Positions 62,301 to 64,000 of a DNA stretch of 64,000 nucleotides are shown here, piece after piece (the first letter of the stretch is position 1; each line of letters begins with the position of its first letter). The translations under genes were made by a program, and so were the position numbers. Under the pieces are notes generated by a model. That model had not been told where the DNA came from. It did no database searches and saw only the letters and a list, made by a program, of their open reading frames with translations. This DNA comes from Nematostella vectensis. Its lineage: Eukaryota; Cnidaria; Anthozoa; Actiniaria; Edwardsiidae. Location of the stretch: the NCBI RefSeq assembly GCF_932526225.1, contig NC_064044.1:3562092-3626091 (forward strand), written 5' to 3'.

Positions 62301-62847
62301 AAATAGATAAGCTATATAAGATAACGTTGATTTTTATCCAGATCGTGTAGAAATATACATTTCTTATCATTTATAGTGGCATAACTTTGATTTTTTTCAA
62401 AGTATGTATATTTTTCGTGATTTTCATGATTTTGGATTCCTGTGGTTTCCATTCAATCCTTGTATGTGGAAATTCGATGCGGTTTTTCGAGCTGTTTGCT
62501 TTTCCGATTTTTTTAGAATATTAGTATGTCTTAAAAGAAGACGAAAACGTTGAAAAACCTTGTGTTGCAATTAGTCCGATCTTAAACCGTAGAATGACTG
62601 GACTAGCAAGAAGTACTCACTCCGTAAACTGGTGTTCGGTATCAGATCTAGTGCCATTCAAAGTCGTGTTTGAGCTCGAGGGTTTGTTCTTAGCGATGTA
62701 CTTTTGGGTACTAATGTAGTTTGAATACAGGCGCCTTAAGCTAAAGCCGAAAGCCATGAAGATAAGCACGAAAAACACAAGGAACTTGAGAATGTCCACC
62801 AGAAGATGGTACAGCGATAGCTGGAGTGGGCCAAGAATGGAGTTCAC
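47381..62847 (-). CDS. TRPC-family cation channel, 3' exons (pore to C-terminus)
   Basis: Plasma-membrane Ca2+-permeable channel subunit. Exons seen: 62847-62621, 58765-58567, 57916-57746 and 47590-47381 (stop TGA), plus one possible 48-nt exon at 55059-55012; phases agree. Exon 1 here starts at the S4-S5 linker (ILGPLQLSLYHLLVDILKF), runs through S5 (VFFVLIFMAFGFSLRRLY) and a turret with sequons NTT and NGT. The next exon holds the pore helix/filter (SLFWSVFGLTEL) and S6 (VNMLIAMMTRSFESIA). The third has the TRP box region (ADVKWKVSRTRLWMSW) and the TRPC-specific LPPPLNLIPNP. The last encodes the C-terminal coiled coil (ELIKRVLRRYLHMRKFEA, EEGELLRDIRGAQDDIL). The ankyrin repeats and S1-S4 must lie beyond 64000. 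It is convergent with SPAG1. The final intron is 10 kb and full of repeats. The subtype (TRPC1/4/5 or 3/6/7) cannot be set by eye. Confidence 0.93.
47797..48057. mobile_element. MITE with ATAGGGGACTTGCGC ends
   Basis: The left end AATAGGGGACTTGCGCACAG with ATCACGTGACC faces a right end GATCCCTTAGCGCAAGTCAC plus CTAT. Inner parts TGGGTGGCAAA and TTTGCCACCCA also pair. About 260 bp. Related half copies lie at 17579 and about 51870-51932. It lies in the last TRPC intron. Confidence 0.8.
48058..50586. other. TRPC last intron, first part
   Basis: About 48961-49140 is a partial copy of the CCCTGTCACACGT MITE that is fuller at 58857-59131. The remainder is AT-rich with no recognised exon or repeat. 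Confidence 0.5.
50587..50622. other. Perfect 16-bp-stem hairpin
   Basis: TAATCTGCTAGTACGC, loop CAAA, then the exact reverse complement GCGTACTAGCAGATTA. It is not followed by a T-run and lies in an animal intron, so it is not a bacterial-type terminator. A template-switch fold-back is likely. Confidence 0.9.
51221..51612. repeat. 30-bp minisatellite (CTCTCTGATGCTCTCCGTAAATTTACCATG)
   Basis: About eleven 30-bp units of CTCTGATGCTCTCCGTAAAT plus TTACCATGCT run to about 51567. At 51581-51612 the motif reappears reversed (GGTAAATTTACAGAGAACAT). Another reversed piece is at 55825-55888. Confidence 0.92.
51870..51932. mobile_element. Half copy of the ATAGG-GCGC MITE family
   Basis: GCGCGCTACTTTGGCACCCA, then AAAGTTATGTGATCAAAGTT and AGTGCAAGTTGCCTAT, match the right end of the element at 47797-48057. 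No partner end was found. Confidence 0.6.
51933..53277. other. TRPC last intron, middle part
   Basis: AT-rich. A putative acceptor at 52073-52075 followed by a 34-codon minus-strand frame was considered and not called. No transposon ends are recognised. Confidence 0.4.
53278..53466. repeat. About 120-bp tandem duplication
   Basis: TTAGAACTGCCATGTTGAAC, CTAGATAATTGCATCTCATG and ACTTGATAATATCAGATAAT recur once, about 120 bp downstream. The ATAATATCA motif links it to the array at 54003-54800. Confidence 0.75.
53560..54002 (+). mobile_element. hAT-like MITE copy 3, 5'-truncated
   Basis: Starts within the internal block (TTCTTACCTCTATTTCTCG), runs through GGCTGGTGGCTAGGAGCCAA and ends TTCCAGAAGCCCTG at 54002, as in copy 1. 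A deletion disrupts the shared open frame. Its right end inserts into, or seeds, the following tandem array. Confidence 0.8.
54003..54800. repeat. About 84-bp tandem array with 334-bp higher-order unit
   Basis: The unit is TAGTAGATTCTAATAAGATA, ATCTCCGATAATATCACAAT and ATCGAGGGTCCAGCAAAG, plus a variable stretch. Four units form a block repeated nearly identically, starting at 54236 and 54570. Confidence 0.9.
55012..55059 (-). CDS. Possible extra 48-nt TRPC exon
   Basis: Between a TCTCAG acceptor and a consensus GTAAGT donor lies LGSDRRFHRTRSIALK in phase 0/0. It would fit exactly between the exon ending at 57746 and the last exon. Its basic content resembles the arginine-rich linker of TRPC proteins at this point. 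It is short and could be chance. Confidence 0.3.
55573..55806. mobile_element. MITE with ATTGTCACCAGTTTACTTCC inverted ends
   Basis: The left end ATTGTCACCAGTTTACTTCC plus GG is the exact reverse complement of the right end (CCGGAAGTAAACTGGTGACA plus AT). 234 bp, non-coding. A worn relative is at 13085-13282 in the KDM1B gene. The target duplication is unclear. Confidence 0.9.
55825..55888. repeat. Inverted copy of the 51.2-kb 30-bp minisatellite
   Basis: Two units of GGTAAATTTACGGAGAGCAT plus CAGAGAGCAT, the reverse complement of the array at 51221-51567. Confidence 0.9.
56131..57430 (-). mobile_element. Second non-LTR retrotransposon fragment (reverse transcriptase)
   Basis: Minus-strand fragments in shifted frames. 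57250-56705 has NNKSSGPDNILNEVIKA, LVPIHKRGDKNVPENYRGVT and LLSCLGKVF. 56858-56490 has GVKQGCILSPTLFNIFLHDF and CLLYADDLVLFS (catalytic YADD). 56466-56131 has YKYLGLTLSANGRY and FVKPALLYGSELWALE. The endonuclease part and both ends are absent. It differs from the 17.6-kb element (YADD against FADD, different spacing), so it belongs to another clade. It lies in the last TRPC intron, same strand. Confidence 0.88.
57596..57623. other. Perfect 12-bp-stem hairpin
   Basis: ATTTAATGAATG, loop CACA, then CATTCATTAAAT. Same design as the hairpin at 50587-50622. Confidence 0.85.
57897..57966. repeat. 35-bp duplication of a TRPC exon start with its acceptor
   Basis: CATTTGACGTCAGCTTGCTC plus CTGCGTAACATGAGA is repeated directly with two differences. 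On the minus strand each copy carries TTACGCAG (TTACGCAG also in the upstream one) followed by GAGCA-type exon sequence, so two acceptors lie 35 bp apart. The exon used is taken to start at 57916. Confidence 0.9.
57967..58566. other. Short TRPC intron
   Basis: Intron between the S6 and TRP-box exons. It has a G-run at about 58478-58491. Several overlapping open frames around 57945-58457 have no family resemblance. Confidence 0.5.
58857..59131. mobile_element. MITE with TAAAGGCCCTGTCACACGTA ends
   Basis: The left end AAAGGCCCTGTCACACGTAG faces the right end ACGTACATATGACAGAGCCT plus TA. The interior contains facing GTGTCACACGCAAAAAAATG and TTCTACTTT blocks. A partial relative lies at 48961-49140. 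Confidence 0.75.
59149..59326. mobile_element. MITE with AATAGGCCATTGCAGCTATA ends
   Basis: The left end AATAGGCCATTGCAGCTATA faces TATGACTGGAATGGCCTATT on the right. GCGCGC blocks are inside. A half copy is at 7095-7205. Confidence 0.8.
59574..62595. mobile_element. Large degenerate inverted-repeat island in the TRPC pore intron
   Basis: The left arm (about 59574-60125) and right arm (about 61190-62595, with unmatched interior) are diverged inverted copies. The segment CATCGGACTAATTTCAACAC plus AAGG matches the reverse complement of 62553-62576 (ATCGGACTAATTGCAACACA). ACACCTATTT, AAGTTTGAC and ATAAGA match likewise at the inner ends. The loop holds the 49-bp array. No transposase is seen. 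It could be a foldback-type element or an old inverted duplication; the right edge stops about 25 nt from a TRPC donor. Confidence 0.55.
60131..61148. repeat. 49-bp tandem array, about 21 units
   Basis: The unit is ACATTAGGGAAAACAAGTCT, TGTATCTGTTAATGACATTC and AGTGAGGCT. Copies are nearly identical apart from rare substitutions and one 4-bp deletion near 60950, indicating recent expansion. It lies in the loop of the inverted repeat at 59574-62595. Confidence 0.97.
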
Positions 62848-62931
62848 CTAAGGAGGAGAAAAATAAGATTTATTCCAACGGGCATAACACCCACAAAAAG
62901 CTGATAAGGTGGGTATATTAATCATTTTGAC

Positions 62932-63455
62932 GATGATGAATATGATGATGATGGTGATGATGAATATGATGATGATGGTGATGGTGATTATTATAATAAT
63001 GGTAATGGTGATGAAATGGTGATGATGATGATGATGATGGTGATAATAATGGTAATGGTGAGGGTGAAGGTGATGATTATGGTGGTGATGGTGATAAGAA
63101 TAGTGGTGGTGATGGCGATGGTGATAATAATGGTGATGGTGATTTTTATAATAATGGTAATGGTGATGGTGATGAAATGGTGATGATGGTGATGGTGATA
63201 CTAATGGTAATGGTGAGGGTGAAGGTGATGATTATGGTGGTGATGGTGATGAGAATGGTGGTGGTGATGGCGATGGTGATAATAATGGTGATGGTGATAA
63301 TAATGGTAGTGCTGATGGTAATGGTGGTGAAGGCGGTGGTGATGGTGATGGTAATGGTGATGTTGATAATAATGGTAATGGTGATGGTGATGATAATAGT
63401 CGTAATGGTGATGGTGATGAGAATGGTGATGGTGATGGTGATAATAATCACTCTT
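62932..63455. repeat. (GATGGT/GATAAT)n microsatellite-like tract
   Basis: Imperfect GATGGTGAT and AATGGTAATGG repeats, with a duplicated block of about 150-170 bp (GATTATGGTGGTGATGGTGA at about 63073 and 63231). A similar tract resumes at 63915-63995. It lies upstream of the first TRPC exon in the window; open frames of ITIT or MVMV repeats are artefacts. Confidence 0.93.
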
Positions 63456-63911
63456 TCAGCATAAATTCAAACAAATAACGCGAAAACCCAGAGACGCGAA
63501 TCTTCAAGTACTAAAACAAGGAGAATTAAAAGCTTTGCTAGCATTTTACTTGTTTTGTTTGCAAACTAAGAACTTGAATTGGACTGAACCGTAGAAGATC
63601 GATTGACGTCAGTGACGAAGGCGCATGCGCACGCTCAACCCTCATCGAAGACTTTTCTGAAAAAATTAGTTTATATATACTTTGCGGCTATAACACGTAA
63701 TGACCGTATCGGTCACAGGTCGATGACAAGGCTATTTTATAGTCGTTACCGGAAGTTTACAGGAAGATCTAAGAATTGTTGTGTTGCGAAAGGCACAGAA
63801 AGACCACAAATAGTTTACGGATGATCCATCTAACCATCCAACGATCCGACGATCGAGTGACACAGAAGTCCTCCCAATAACTCGTAAATGCTTTGCAAGC
63901 ATTCACGAGTT
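63456..63911. other. TRPC intron or flank, with a small hairpin
   Basis: No exon is recognised. 63879-63911 is a 15-bp-stem, 3-nt-loop near-palindrome (AACTCGTAAATGCTT, TGC, AAGCATTCACGAGTT) with one mismatch. Confidence 0.5.
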
Positions 63912-64000
63912 AAAAATGGTAATGGTGATGGTGTTGGTGATAATAATGATTATGATGATGGCGGTGGTGATGGCGATGGTGTTAAATTTCTGAAAGGTGA

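Noticed and set aside
63146-63464. Open frames of ITIT and MVMV repeats
   Set aside because: Both strands of a GATGGT microsatellite.

Overview
The window reads as nuclear DNA of an intron-rich animal. Four conserved animal genes can be assembled exon by exon with GT-AG junctions and consistent phases, plus one intronless receptor gene. The gene set, gene structures, a CR1/L2-type LINE, a tRNA-derived SINE and very many MITEs and minisatellites would fit an anthozoan cnidarian such as a sea anemone. The species is inference; no marker in the sequence proves it.

Left part (1-17.6 kb). The 5' half of a minus-strand KDM1B/LSD2 histone demethylase gene runs from 15731 down to 3676 (seven exons, 326 codons: C4H2C2 zinc finger, CW zinc finger, SWIRM). 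Its amine-oxidase exons lie beyond position 1. Its introns are filled with tandem repeats (31/36-bp at 1-3361, 63-bp at 7208-9965, 71-bp at 11330-12125, 25-bp at 14005-15575). One intron houses an intronless plus-strand class-A-like GPCR (5843-6868). A broken CR1/L2-like LINE lies at 17.65-21.25 kb.

Middle part (21.7-45.5 kb). A minus-strand eEF1B-delta gene (12 exons, 289 codons, 29258-21778) with an unusual Gly-His-rich exon lies head-to-head with a plus-strand SPAG1 gene (21 exons, 1015 codons, 31377-45489). SPAG1 is a dynein-arm assembly co-chaperone with three TPR blocks and an RPAP3-type C-terminal domain. A MITE with TTA target-site duplication sits between the two starts.

Right part (45.5-64 kb). 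The 3' part of a minus-strand TRPC-family cation channel gene runs from 62847 (pore region) to 47381 (C-terminal coiled coil and stop). It is tail-to-tail with SPAG1. Its 10-kb last intron and 3.9-kb pore intron hold a second LINE fragment, several MITEs, minisatellites and a large degenerate inverted repeat.

Most unusual signal: many intronic minisatellites are built from splice junctions. SPAG1 exon 10 is followed by seven donor copies spaced exactly 40 bp apart. SPAG1 exons 13, 14 and 19 have similar donor-spanning repeats. KDM1B exon 4 is preceded by about eleven 71-bp copies of its own acceptor, and a TRPC exon start is duplicated as a 35-bp repeat. This looks like recurrent tandem duplication across exon/intron boundaries, which creates decoy splice sites.
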